The notes beneath the pieces are model-generated. The model was not told the DNA's origin, ran no database searches, and worked only from the letters and a program-made list of their open reading frames with translations. Source: Nocardia sp. NBC_00565 (GTDB lineage: Bacteria; Actinomycetota; Actinomycetes; Mycobacteriales; Mycobacteriaceae). Taken from it: DNA of 64,000 nucleotides. Positions within the stretch are counted from its first letter, which is position 1. Each line of letters begins with the position of its first letter. The stretch covers positions 8,122,001 to 8,186,000 of the forward strand of contig NZ_CP107785.1 in the NCBI RefSeq assembly GCF_036345915.1. Direction: 5' to 3'. Below are positions 53,496-62,556 of this stretch, one piece after another. The position numbers and the translations under genes were made by a program.

Positions 53496-54809
53496 CTAGT
53501 TGTTGACCTTCAGGCCCGGATTGTCCGAAAGGACCACGCTGACCGGCTGCGCGAACAGCTGGGGCGCGTCGCCGGTGAGTGCGCCGATCAGATTCGGGAT
53601 CTCGCAGATCGGGAAGTCGGCCACCGACGACGCGCTGGAGATGCCGAGAGCCATCCGGCCGGAGACGATCGCGCCGCCGCTGTCACCCGGCAGGGCGCAG
53701 ATGTTGGCGGAGAAGGCCTGGGTCAGCTCCCGATCGCCGACCTGCACGGTCTGGTCGATGGCGTTGACGATGCCGCAGCTGAAGCCGGTGCGCGCACCGG
53801 ACTTGCAGACCGGAGCACCGACCACCGGCACCGCGACGCCCTCGATCGCGACGGGCTGACCGGGCTGGCGCACGAGGTTGTTCGTGAAGCGGTCCCTGGC
53901 CTGATCGTTGATCCGGATGATCGAGTAGTCCTGCGCGCCGAGCACCGACTTCTGGAAGGTGCCGAGCTGCGCGCCGGGGCGATCGCCGGCCAATTCGAAG
54001 ACGCCGGACGCGTTCGCACTGCCCGCTGACGGGATGTCGGGATTGCAGTGGCCCGCGGTGATATTCACGACGTTGCCCGCGCGGTCGGTGCCGTTGAAGC
54101 CCAACGAGCAGCGCAGCGACATCCGCCCGGCGACCGAGGCGAAAGCGTCGCCACCGGCCAGCGGGCCGGTCTGCATCGCGCTGGCGACCGGAGTGGCCTG
54201 CAGCTGCTCACCGGCGATCGGCGGCGCCATCACGATGACCCGCGACGGATCGATGAAGTTCGGCATCGGCAGACCCGCCTGCTCGACGCGCACCGCGATG
54301 CTGTTGTTGACGGGGTCGACCACGACACCGCGCACCAGTGCGGAGACCGCCTCGGGCTGACCCTCCAGCCAGCGTTCGAACGCGCTCTTCTCACCACGCA
54401 GCGCCGCCTCGCTCTTGGCGACATTGCGGACCTCGAACCCGGCCGAGGTGGCGGCACCGCGGGCCTCGTCGGCGCCGGGGCCCTGCGCGACCGCCACCAC
54501 CGCCCTGCCGCCGTCATCGAGCCAGGAACCGGCGAAGGCCTGCGGGAACTGGCGCTGCGCCGTGGTGGCGAAGGCGGCGACCTGCTGCGCCAGATCGGCG
54601 CGGCGCAGGTACTCGTCGGGGGAGATCTTCAGATCGCGCGCGACCGCGGCGATCAGGTCCGCGGGCAGGCCGGGCTGGTCCGGTTGTGCGTTCACTACTG
54701 CCGCCGTCGGCCCGAACAGCAGAATCGCCGCCGAGGCGGCGATTACTGTTTTTCGGACCCGGGTCTGTCGCGCAGCTGATCGGAACTGACCTATACGTGG
54801 CAGGAGCAT
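53496..54809 (-). CDS. Secreted S1-family serine protease with alpha-lytic prodomain (first)
   Basis: Secreted trypsin-like (S1E) protease of 437 residues. The signal peptide (TVIAASAAILLFGPTAAVVNA) is followed by an alpha-lytic-type prodomain (about 40-200: RDLKISPDEYLRRADLAQQ, FAGSWLDDGG). The mature domain carries catalytic His in ITAGHC, Asp in QDYSIIRI and Ser in LPGDSGGAIV, and has paired Cys. The start may be 54815 or 54809; the latter has an AAGG site. A paralogue lies 112 bases upstream. It likely matures by self-cleavage and degrades external protein. Confidence 0.9.
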   Translation of the reverse strand: MLLPRIGQFRSAARQTRVRKTVIAASAAILLFGPTAAVVNAQPDQPGLPADLIAAVARDLKISPDEYLRRADLAQQVAAFATTAQRQFPQAFAGSWLDDGGRAVVAVAQGPGADEARGAATSAGFEVRNVAKSEAALRGEKSAFERWLEGQPEAVSALVRGVVVDPVNNSIAVRVEQAGLPMPNFIDPSRVIVMAPPIAGEQLQATPVASAMQTGPLAGGDAFASVAGRMSLRCSLGFNGTDRAGNVVNITAGHCNPDIPSAGSANASGVFELAGDRPGAQLGTFQKSVLGAQDYSIIRINDQARDRFTNNLVRQPGQPVAIEGVAVPVVGAPVCKSGARTGFSCGIVNAIDQTVQVGDRELTQAFSANICALPGDSGGAIVSGRMALGISSASSVADFPICEIPNLIGALTGDAPQLFAQPVSVVLSDNPGLKVNN

Positions 54810-54920
54810 GCCCATACCTTAAGGTGTCCGGCCGGTTATGCCTACTTATGTCGAGGTGTTGTTCAGCCCACTGCGAAACCGAAGGGCGAGAAGTCGGAAA
54901 TACGGTGTCCGACAGCCCTC

Positions 54921-56285
54921 TCACCCGGCGTTCGGCCGGGTCCGCACCTCGATGCCGTTGCCGACGCCGCCGCCCGAGGAGGCATCGATATCGGCCAGGA
55001 TCGACCGGATCGGAATGCCGAGCGTGGCGGTGCCGCCGTACTGCGCCAGCGCCATATTGGCCTCGTTGCAGTCCGGTGCGTCGGCCGCGTTGGAACCGCT
55101 GGTGATACCGAGGGCGAGGGTGCCCGTGACGATCGCGCCGCCACTGTCGCCGCCGAGGGTGCAGGCCGAGCTGGCGAAGCCGCGCACGGTCTTGCTCACG
55201 CCCTCGGAGGTGAACAGCTGGGTCTCGACCCGATCCGCCACCACGAAACCACAGGTGAAGGTGGAGGACTGGCCCGATTTGCAGACCGGAGCGCCGGTGA
55301 CCGGTTCGGCGGTACCGGTGACGGTCAGCGTGGTCCCGTTGGCACCGCGCACCGACGGCTGGTCCATGCCGGCGTGCACCGAACGCTCGTTGAGCTTGAT
55401 GACGGAGTAGTCGAGCGCGGTCGCGCCGCCGAGCCGGGCGTGCACGAAGTTGCCCAGCTCGATGCTGTTCGGAATGTCCTTGATGTTGGGCAGGTAGACG
55501 GCGGCCTGCTGATTGTCCTTCTCGAGGTTCGGATCGCAGTGGCCTGCGCTGATGTTCAGCGCGTTGCCCGCGGCGTCCACACTGTTGAAGCCGAACGAGC
55601 AGACATCGACGCCACGCAGCGAGGTGTCCTTCAGCGAGGTCGGCGCGGTGATGTAGGTGTCGCCGCCCATCGGACGACGCTCGACCGGGCCGCCGCTGTT
55701 GGGCGAGAGGATGACCTTGACGTTGGCGATCAGGGTCGGCAGGTTCAGCGCGTGGCCGACCGGGGTGTTGGCGACGGTCAGCACCAGTTGGCTGTTGAGG
55801 AAGTCGACGGCGACGGAGTTGATCGCCTGGGCGATCCCGTTCGGCAGCGTGTTGATCCACTGATTCAGCTGCATCAGTGAGTTCTCCAGGCTGTTCGCCG
55901 AAATCGGGGACAGCTTGGTCTGGTATCCATCGGCCGCGGCGATCTTGGCGGCATCGGCCGAGGTGACCGCGACGACCGGCTTGCCGTCGGTGCCGAGCCA
56001 AGCGCCCGCGTAGGTATCGGGACGCTCATTGCGGAAGTCGCGCGCATAGTCGCTGAGCTGCTGGGCCTCGGCCGAACGCGCCAGGTACTCCGCGGGCGTC
56101 ATCTTCAGATCCCGTGAAATGGCCTGCACCAGTTCGGGCGGCAGATCCTCGGCGCCCAGCTGGGCGGGCACGGTCGGCGCGGCTGAAGCGGAGCCGGTGA
56201 CGAGTAAGGGTGCCATAAAGACGGTCGCGGCCAATCCGATCGAGGCTGCCTTGACCGCGGCGCTACGCGCCACCAACTTGCGCAT
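54921..56285 (-). CDS. Secreted S1-family serine protease with alpha-lytic prodomain (second)
   Basis: Paralogue of the downstream gene (454 residues). Signal peptide SIGLAATVFMAPLLVTGSASA; prodomain with RDLKMTPAEYLARSAEAQQ and YAGAWLGTDGKPVVAV; catalytic His in ISAGHC, Asp in LDYSVIKL and Ser in LGGDSGGAIV. The two have similar order and likely arose by tandem duplication; they are diverged enough to have different specificity. An AAGGGA site precedes the ATG. Confidence 0.9.
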   Translation of the reverse strand: MRKLVARSAAVKAASIGLAATVFMAPLLVTGSASAAPTVPAQLGAEDLPPELVQAISRDLKMTPAEYLARSAEAQQLSDYARDFRNERPDTYAGAWLGTDGKPVVAVTSADAAKIAAADGYQTKLSPISANSLENSLMQLNQWINTLPNGIAQAINSVAVDFLNSQLVLTVANTPVGHALNLPTLIANVKVILSPNSGGPVERRPMGGDTYITAPTSLKDTSLRGVDVCSFGFNSVDAAGNALNISAGHCDPNLEKDNQQAAVYLPNIKDIPNSIELGNFVHARLGGATALDYSVIKLNERSVHAGMDQPSVRGANGTTLTVTGTAEPVTGAPVCKSGQSSTFTCGFVVADRVETQLFTSEGVSKTVRGFASSACTLGGDSGGAIVTGTLALGITSGSNAADAPDCNEANMALAQYGGTATLGIPIRSILADIDASSGGGVGNGIEVRTRPNAG

Positions 56286-56452
56286 GAAGTCCCTTCGTCG
56301 GCACGAGTGTGCCAGCTACGTCCGTGGGCCATGGCCTGAATCCGTTGGCGCACAGTCTTCGTCCAGCAACAGACCAGTTTGTCGGCAATTTTTCCGGCAA
56401 CACCGGTCAGCGGATCACTTTAGGGCACAAACCCGGCTGGGTGTCTACCGAA

Positions 56453-57574
56453 TCAGCCAGGAGGTGGGAACTGGAACGTGTACGGCTGCTGCCACGGCTG
56501 TTGTGTCCAGCCGGGGACGGTCCACATGGGTATTCCGGGGCGGGTCGTGGTGGTTCGGCTCGGGCGGGTCGTGGTCGGCGGTGTCGTGGTGGTCGATTCC
56601 GTGGTCGGCGGTGTGGTGGTCGGCGGCGCCTCGGTGGTCGTCTCCGGTTCGCTACTGGTGATGACGATGGGCGGTTCGGTCGTCGTGCTCGACTCGGTCG
56701 GGAGATCGACCGGCGGCTGCGGCGGGGTCGGGCTCACCGACACCTGGTCGGACTTGGCATCGCGCACCGGCGGCACCGCGGTCGCGCCGGTGTCACGGAA
56801 CAGCACGGCCACCCCGAATCCGCCGAGCACCAATCCGATGACGACGGCGACCCCGATCAGCAGCGGGGTGGTGCGACCTGGCTTGGCCGGGGCCGCGGGC
56901 GGCTTGGGTTCGGCCACCTCGACAGCGGTCGCCGCGATGAGCGGAGCGGCGACCGGAAGCGCCGCCGAGTAGGCCTGCGGCTGGACATCGGGCGCGGGTA
57001 CCGCCGGAATGATGTCGGTGACCACGGTCGAGTTCTCGGCATCGGTCGGATCCGGCGGCGTCGCACCGGCGGGGGTCGCCAGCACGGCGGCCAGCGCCGC
57101 CCGGGCGGCGTCGTAGGCGTAGGACAGCTCCGGTGCGACGGCGTCGCTGCCGGGCAGATCGCCCTCACTGACCAGCAGTACCGAACGTAGGCCCAGGTAG
57201 TCGAGGGCGTCACGCAATGAGAGCACGTACTCCGACGGCCACCCGGCCGGATAGGCCGCGTAGAACTCGGCGGCGCCGTTCAGATGTTCGGCGGTCAGAT
57301 TGATCAGGCAGAACAGTGCCGTCGCGACCAGGTCCTCGGCTCGATAGGCCTCGCCGTCGTCGACGGTGAGGCCGGCCGGATCGCCGACCGCGGCGGCGAA
57401 ACCGGTGATCGAATGCGTGTGACCGGCCGGTGCCGGACCGCCGAGCACGGTGTCGCCATCGTCGGACATGTGCAGGATCGACTCGCGAACTATGAACTGC
57501 GGTTCGCCGCTGTCGGTCACGATGGCCGCTGTGCAGTTGTCCTCGGCGATGCGCAGGCCCACCCCAGTGGCCAT
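56453..57574 (-). CDS. Truncated Hsp70-like domain with TM and Thr/Pro-rich tail (copy 2)
   Basis: A 373-residue protein. The N-terminal part (TGVGLRIAEDNCTAAIV, ALFCLINLTAEHLNGAAEFY, AYPAGWPSEYVLSLRDALDY) matches only the first subdomain of an Hsp70-type actin fold; the phosphate-2 and adenosine motifs are missing. A transmembrane helix (LLIGVAVVIGLVLGGFGVAVL) and a tail rich in Thr, Pro and Ser follow. It probably cannot bind ATP alone and may partner with the larger Hsp70-like protein at 60453. It lies 44 bases downstream of the regulator gene on the same strand. Confidence 0.8.
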   Translation of the reverse strand: MATGVGLRIAEDNCTAAIVTDSGEPQFIVRESILHMSDDGDTVLGGPAPAGHTHSITGFAAAVGDPAGLTVDDGEAYRAEDLVATALFCLINLTAEHLNGAAEFYAAYPAGWPSEYVLSLRDALDYLGLRSVLLVSEGDLPGSDAVAPELSYAYDAARAALAAVLATPAGATPPDPTDAENSTVVTDIIPAVPAPDVQPQAYSAALPVAAPLIAATAVEVAEPKPPAAPAKPGRTTPLLIGVAVVIGLVLGGFGVAVLFRDTGATAVPPVRDAKSDQVSVSPTPPQPPVDLPTESSTTTEPPIVITSSEPETTTEAPPTTTPPTTESTTTTPPTTTRPSRTTTTRPGIPMWTVPGWTQQPWQQPYTFQFPPPG

Positions 57575-57618
57575 CCTCAAATACCTCGCTTCGGCGTCAC
57601 GGATCGGCCCGCACCTTT

Positions 57619-60456
57619 TCACACCAGCAGCGAGCCGTGTCCCATGGCGCGGAGCATCGACAATAACTCCGAACGCGAACGGGCACCGATCCGGCGTCGG
57701 ATACGGGCGACATGATGCTCCACCGTTTTGGCGGAAATATACAGGCGAGCGCCGATCTCCCGATAGGTCAGACCGAGCAGGACGAGTTCGGCGACTTCGC
57801 GCTCACGTTCGCTGAGGATGGCCGCGTCCGCCACCGGCTCGGGTGCGGATTTCGGCCCGTCGCCAGCGGACTCGGCGGGTGCGGGCTGGCGGGCCGCGGG
57901 CTCCTGCGGCCGGGCGTCCGCGCGGACGATTCTGGCCAGTTTGAGCAGTGCGGTCGCGGTCGCGGAATCGGCGGCCGCGAGTGCGGCCTCACTGGCGAGC
58001 CGGGCGGCATCCCAGGTCAGACCGATTTCGCTGAGTCCGGCGACGGCCGCCTGCACCGGTGCCGCGGCGACCTGCCCGCGCAGCACGAGCACCCAGGTGC
58101 GGCCCGCGTCGGCGAGGATCGCGGCATGCCGGTCGCCCGCTTCGGCCGCGGCCTTCAGCAGCCGGGCATGCGGCAACAGCTCCGCCGGACTTTCGTGCGC
58201 GATCGCGGCCTGCACGCCGTACCAGTGGAACGCATTGGCCCAGGCGGGCGGCTGGTCCAGCCGTCGGAGCAGAGCCAGGGAGGCATCGACCAGCGGGGCG
58301 ATCCGGCGCTCATCGCGCAGCCGGATGCCGGCGAGCCACAGCTCGCCGATCGGCAGCAGGGTGAGCAGGTCGGCGTCCACATCATCGAAGAACGGATACG
58401 CGGCCTGCCAGGCGCGGGTCAGCGCGGCGTGATCGCCGCCGCGGCGGGCCAGCCCGACCGCGACCCCGTGCGCGAGCAGGCGGTCGCGGATATCGAGCGA
58501 CTCCGGTTGCAGCGCGGCGACGGTGGCCGCGGCGGCCTGTTCGTCACCGCCGAGCATCGCGGCCCATGCGGCGAGCACCTGTAATTGGTGGCAGCGCAGG
58601 CCGCTGGTGGTGGCCCGGCGCAACGCCTCACCGGCCCGGCGCGGTTCACCGGTGCTCAGGCACAGCAGGGTCGCGATGGAGGCGGCGGTGCACGGCAGGA
58701 ACCGATCGGTGCCCGCATCGGCCTGCGCGGCCTGGATGAGCGCGGATACCGCTGCGGCGGTGCCGGTTTCGTGTTCGACGATGGTGCGGGCGAGCGCGGT
58801 GGCGATCAAGCGGGCGTGTGCGTTGGCCTCCGTCGGCGGCCACTGCGTCGATGATTCCGACATCGCGGCGGCGGCGCCGACATCACCCGCGAGGTACAGC
58901 ACGGTCGCGCCGACCGCCCAATCCGCACCGACCCGATGCGCGCCGAGCCAGGAGTACAGCTGGGCGGCGCGGCCGACCAGGCCGCGCCGGGTCAGCACCG
59001 CCGCGCAGATGCGCACGGCCGCGGCGAGTTCGGCGCCGGTGACACCGGGGCGGGCCAGCACCGGTTCGGCCAGGCGGATGGCGGTATCGCCGTCGCCGGT
59101 GCACGCGGCCGCCTCCGCCCAGCGCAGCGCGATGAGGTCGGGATCGGCGCCGGTGGCCGCCGCGGCGGCGTAGTAGCGGACGGCCTCGCGGCCCGCCTTT
59201 TCGGCTGCGGCGCACAGGAATTCGGCAAGTCGCTGATCGCGGACACCGGACTCGGCGAGCAGCAGCGCGGTGTGATCGCGCAGCAGGCCGGCGTCCAGTC
59301 GCGCATTGAGCAGTCGACGCTGGACCGCGACGAAACGACGGTCGCCGAGCAGGGTGCGCAGCGGTCCGACGGCCGGTTCGAGCAGCAGATCGGCATCGGT
59401 GACCAGGGCGCTGGCCCTGGCTCGATCGATAAGGACCTGGGCCGCAGCGGATTCCACGCCGAGGACCTCGGTGAGTTCGCTGGAATCCAGTCCGGTGCCG
59501 GTCGTGGCGACCACCAGGGTCTCCAGCAGGTCCGGCTCGAGGTTGTCCAAAAGGGCACGGGCCCACGCGGTCACGGAATCGTCGACGGCATGGATACCGG
59601 CGTCGAGCCGGGCCGAGCAGGCGGCGGTCAATGCGGCGACCACACCGCCGCGGCTGCCCGCGGTCTGCCGGTGGATGTGCTGGGCGACCGGGCGCGGTAC
59701 CGCCATGCCGAGTTCGCGGGCGAATGGCGCGATATCGGAGACGCCGAGGGCGCGCAGGTCGACCACGCGGCCGCGGCGGGCGACGGTATCGGCGAGTGTG
59801 CGCAGGCGTGCGTCGTGCGGGCGCGGCTGGGTCGCGACGATGACCGTGCAGCGGCCGGATTCGATGGTCGCGCAGAGGGATTCGAGATCGGATTCGCTCA
59901 GGGTGTGGGCGTTGTCGATGATCAGGGCCGGGCGGGGATCGGTGCGCGGGTGTGCGTCATCGGGGGAGTTGGGTGTCGGACGGTAGCCCGGGTGCGACCC
60001 ATTGTCGGGGCGAGAGCCTGTCTTGTACCCATTATCGCTCGCGCGGGTTCTGCCGTAGGCGGGCGGTTTGTCGTTGACGTGTGGCACATCGACAGCGCCG
60101 GGTGCGTGGCCGGGTCGGGTTTCGTGGCTGCGGTGTGTTCCGTCGGTGTTGTGTGCTCCGATGCCGCGGTCCGTTGTGGCGGTGCGGTGTGGGCCAGCCG
60201 TGCTGCCGCCCAGTGTCGCGTGTGCCCCGTCGGATGAATCAACCTGTGCCGCAGAACGTTCGGGCATTGCCGGGTCGTCTCGGAAGGGGACACCATGGGC
60301 GCGTAGGCGGGCGCGGATCACCGAGAGGAGGGTGGATTTGCCCGAGCCGGAGCGGCCGCGGATGAGATAGACGATCGGTTGGTGATCGGCGGAGTCCAAC
60401 TCACGGAAGATCTCTCGTGCGTCGGGCAGCGTCTCGAAGGCGATATCACTCATCAT
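57619..60456 (-). CDS. iniR: LuxR-family regulator with P-loop ATPase domain (IniR/Rv0339c type)
   Basis: A 945-residue regulator. The N-terminal ATPase has Walker A GRSGSGKST (34-42) and Walker B ALIIDNAH (177-184); between them is an insertion of about 115 residues rich in His, Asp, Gly and Thr. A long helical repeat region follows (about 380-850), and the C-terminal LuxR helix-turn-helix reads LSEREREVAELVLLGLTYRE and IGARLYISAKTVEHHVARI. Rv0339c, next to Rv0338c and iniB in M. tuberculosis, controls iniBAC; the same setting here supports the name. Its start overlaps the stop of the Hsp70-like gene upstream by four bases. Confidence 0.85.
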   Translation of the reverse strand: MMSDIAFETLPDAREIFRELDSADHQPIVYLIRGRSGSGKSTLLSVIRARLRAHGVPFRDDPAMPERSAAQVDSSDGAHATLGGSTAGPHRTATTDRGIGAHNTDGTHRSHETRPGHAPGAVDVPHVNDKPPAYGRTRASDNGYKTGSRPDNGSHPGYRPTPNSPDDAHPRTDPRPALIIDNAHTLSESDLESLCATIESGRCTVIVATQPRPHDARLRTLADTVARRGRVVDLRALGVSDIAPFARELGMAVPRPVAQHIHRQTAGSRGGVVAALTAACSARLDAGIHAVDDSVTAWARALLDNLEPDLLETLVVATTGTGLDSSELTEVLGVESAAAQVLIDRARASALVTDADLLLEPAVGPLRTLLGDRRFVAVQRRLLNARLDAGLLRDHTALLLAESGVRDQRLAEFLCAAAEKAGREAVRYYAAAAATGADPDLIALRWAEAAACTGDGDTAIRLAEPVLARPGVTGAELAAAVRICAAVLTRRGLVGRAAQLYSWLGAHRVGADWAVGATVLYLAGDVGAAAAMSESSTQWPPTEANAHARLIATALARTIVEHETGTAAAVSALIQAAQADAGTDRFLPCTAASIATLLCLSTGEPRRAGEALRRATTSGLRCHQLQVLAAWAAMLGGDEQAAAATVAALQPESLDIRDRLLAHGVAVGLARRGGDHAALTRAWQAAYPFFDDVDADLLTLLPIGELWLAGIRLRDERRIAPLVDASLALLRRLDQPPAWANAFHWYGVQAAIAHESPAELLPHARLLKAAAEAGDRHAAILADAGRTWVLVLRGQVAAAPVQAAVAGLSEIGLTWDAARLASEAALAAADSATATALLKLARIVRADARPQEPAARQPAPAESAGDGPKSAPEPVADAAILSEREREVAELVLLGLTYREIGARLYISAKTVEHHVARIRRRIGARSRSELLSMLRAMGHGSLLV

Positions 60457-62267
60457 CTGCCTCCGGGGATCTTGGGCAGGACGGATACGACGCCGCCGAC
60501 GGTGTCTTCTACCGCGTTGCCGAGGGTGTCCACGCCCGGAAGAGATGGCGCGGTCGGAACTTGCGGCTGCGTCGTGGGCTGTGGCTGTGGCGTGGGGGTG
60601 TCCGCGGACGGCTGCTGGGCAGGCGTCGGTTGGCTCTGCGTCGGTTGGCTCTGGGTGGGTTGGCCGTTGGCAGGCTGGCCGGCGGCGGTCTGTCCTGGTG
60701 TGGGCTGGCTGTTCACCACGGCGACGGTGGTCGCGGCGGGGGAACCCGGCTGTCCCGCACCGGATTTCGGTTGACTCGGGCTGCCGACGGGCGAATCCAT
60801 CGCGGCCGAGGTCACGGGGCCCGAGGGATTGCCGTCGGTGGTCGCGGCGACGGCCGAGGCGCCCGGTGCGGTCGTTTGATCGGTGCCGGCCGGTTGGTTC
60901 GTGGTCGACTGCGCGCCGGTGCCGAGCGCGACCGTGCCGGTAGCGAGCACGCCGAGCACCAGCGCCGCGCCCGCGACGATGGCGGCGCGCTGGCGGCCGG
61001 TGAGTTTGCGGCGGGACCGGCCGCTCGTACTCGGCAAGGTCGGGTTGTGCACAACGGTGTCGCGCCCGCCGTTCGTCATCGGGCTGCCGGTCGGGCGGGC
61101 GACCCGCTCGGCGCCCCGCGGCACAGTGGGCAGTTCCTCGGTCTTCGCGATGCCCGCCGCGATGGCCGCCACCGGGGTGCGATCCACGGTGGCCGCCAGC
61201 AGATCCGCGGCCAGTGCCGCGGCGCCGAGCGCGCTGGTCAGCTGCGGTTCGGGGGCCGCGACCACGGGCAGTCCGAATTCGGTGGAGATCAACTCGGCCA
61301 CCAGCGGGATCGCGCCGCCGCCACCGGCGAGCAACACCCGGCCGATATCGCCGATATCGAGTCCGGCGCGGTGTACCGCGTCGCGGATCAGCTCGATCGA
61401 GGTCAGCAATGGCCCGCGCAGCAGATCCTCGAGTTCGCCGCGCACCAGTCGGATGTTTTCGGCGTGGTGATCGGCCGGGTTCAAACGGACCGGGACGACG
61501 GTCGCGGTATTTGTGGAAAGCTCTTCTTTCGCATATCGGCAGCGTTCACGCAATGCCGACAATTCCCGTTCGATCACCGGATCGAACGGATCGAATTCAT
61601 TTCCCCGCATGGCGTTAGCCAGGACATAGCGCATGGTCAGCAGATCGAATTCCGCGCCGGCGACATCGGTAGAACGCAGTGGTGCGCCGAGTACGGCCGC
61701 CTGGTCACCGGTGCGCACCACCGAGACGGTCAGGCCGGATGCGCCGAGGTCGTAGACCACCACCGCGCCGTCGCCGAGCGGGCCGTGTGCGGTCTCGAGC
61801 CATCGCATCGTCGCGGTCGGCTCCGGGACAAGCGTCACCTCACGCAGGCGAGCTCGATCCAGTGCGGCCCGCTGGACGTCGACGGTGTGCCGCGACCACC
61901 ATGCCGGATGGCAGGCGACCGTGGCTCGCGCCGCACCGGGGCCGATCTCGTCGATCAGGCAGGTGACGGCCGTGGCCACGAGATCCGCTGCGGAGTGGGC
62001 GGTTCCGTCTTCGGCGAGGATATCGACCGGATCGCCGACCCGCGCCAGAAAGCCCTCGAGTACGACGTCGCTGGAGTGCCGGCCGGTGCGGCGGGCGCTG
62101 CTGCCGAATGTGGGCGCCGCGTCCGCCGCGAAGCGCAGCACGCTCGGATGGGTGATGACAGTGCCACCGGAGTGGCCGCTGTCGTAATCGCTGCCGTCCC
62201 CCGGGGTCGCCACGGCGACCGAATTCGACGCTCCGACAGTTATGCCGAGCGCCACACGCTCTGTCAT
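60453..62267 (-). CDS. Hsp70-like ATPase with TM and Pro/Gln-rich tail (copy 3)
   Basis: A 604-residue actin-fold protein. The nucleotide-binding domain has LGITVGASNSVAVATPG, a connect region, VVVYDLGASGLTVSVVRTGD (phosphate-2), YAKEELSTNTATVVPV and RVLLAGGGGAIPLVAELIS (adenosine loop). After about residue 395 a basic stretch (GRSRRKLTGRQRAA) precedes one helix (AIVAGAALVLGVLATGTVAL) and a tail of repeated QPTQSQPTQSQPTPAQ units. No substrate-binding domain is present. It is the first gene of the cluster, divergent from iniB, and overlaps the regulator start (ATGA), so they are translated together. Confidence 0.85.
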   Translation of the reverse strand: MTERVALGITVGASNSVAVATPGDGSDYDSGHSGGTVITHPSVLRFAADAAPTFGSSARRTGRHSSDVVLEGFLARVGDPVDILAEDGTAHSAADLVATAVTCLIDEIGPGAARATVACHPAWWSRHTVDVQRAALDRARLREVTLVPEPTATMRWLETAHGPLGDGAVVVYDLGASGLTVSVVRTGDQAAVLGAPLRSTDVAGAEFDLLTMRYVLANAMRGNEFDPFDPVIERELSALRERCRYAKEELSTNTATVVPVRLNPADHHAENIRLVRGELEDLLRGPLLTSIELIRDAVHRAGLDIGDIGRVLLAGGGGAIPLVAELISTEFGLPVVAAPEPQLTSALGAAALAADLLAATVDRTPVAAIAAGIAKTEELPTVPRGAERVARPTGSPMTNGGRDTVVHNPTLPSTSGRSRRKLTGRQRAAIVAGAALVLGVLATGTVALGTGAQSTTNQPAGTDQTTAPGASAVAATTDGNPSGPVTSAAMDSPVGSPSQPKSGAGQPGSPAATTVAVVNSQPTPGQTAAGQPANGQPTQSQPTQSQPTPAQQPSADTPTPQPQPTTQPQVPTAPSLPGVDTLGNAVEDTVGGVVSVLPKIPGGR

Positions 62268-62556
62268 TCGAGAACCCCGTTCGAAAACTGTGTGGTCCGG
62301 TAGTCGCTGTTGTCTGGTCGAGAAGGCGGAGTAGACCTGCCAGCCGCAACACTTCTGTCGGTTGCTGGGCGTCCGCCGTTACCGAGTCGGGGAAGGTGCG
62401 GGGAAATTCCCCTAATGGTTCGCGTACCCCTAACCGAGTCGTGCGGTGCGCAGTAGGGGCGCGCCCCGTTTCGAAGTAACGCCGGACGTACCTAGCGTGA
62501 AATGCATTCCAACGACTGCGGACCGCACGGGTCCGCTCATCCAGGAGATGATTTCG
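62268..62556. promoter_or_regulatory. Divergent control region between the Hsp70-like operon and iniB
   Basis: About 290 bases. It contains the near-palindrome GGGGAAATTCCCC (62400-62412), and the block TACCGAGTCG at 62379 resembled by TAACCGAGTCG further on (about 62430). An iniR-type regulator would be expected to act here; the motifs are candidates only. Confidence 0.5.

Noticed and set aside
60417..62303. 628-codon plus-strand frame
   Set aside because: Antisense of the Hsp70-like gene, which has clear actin-fold motifs.
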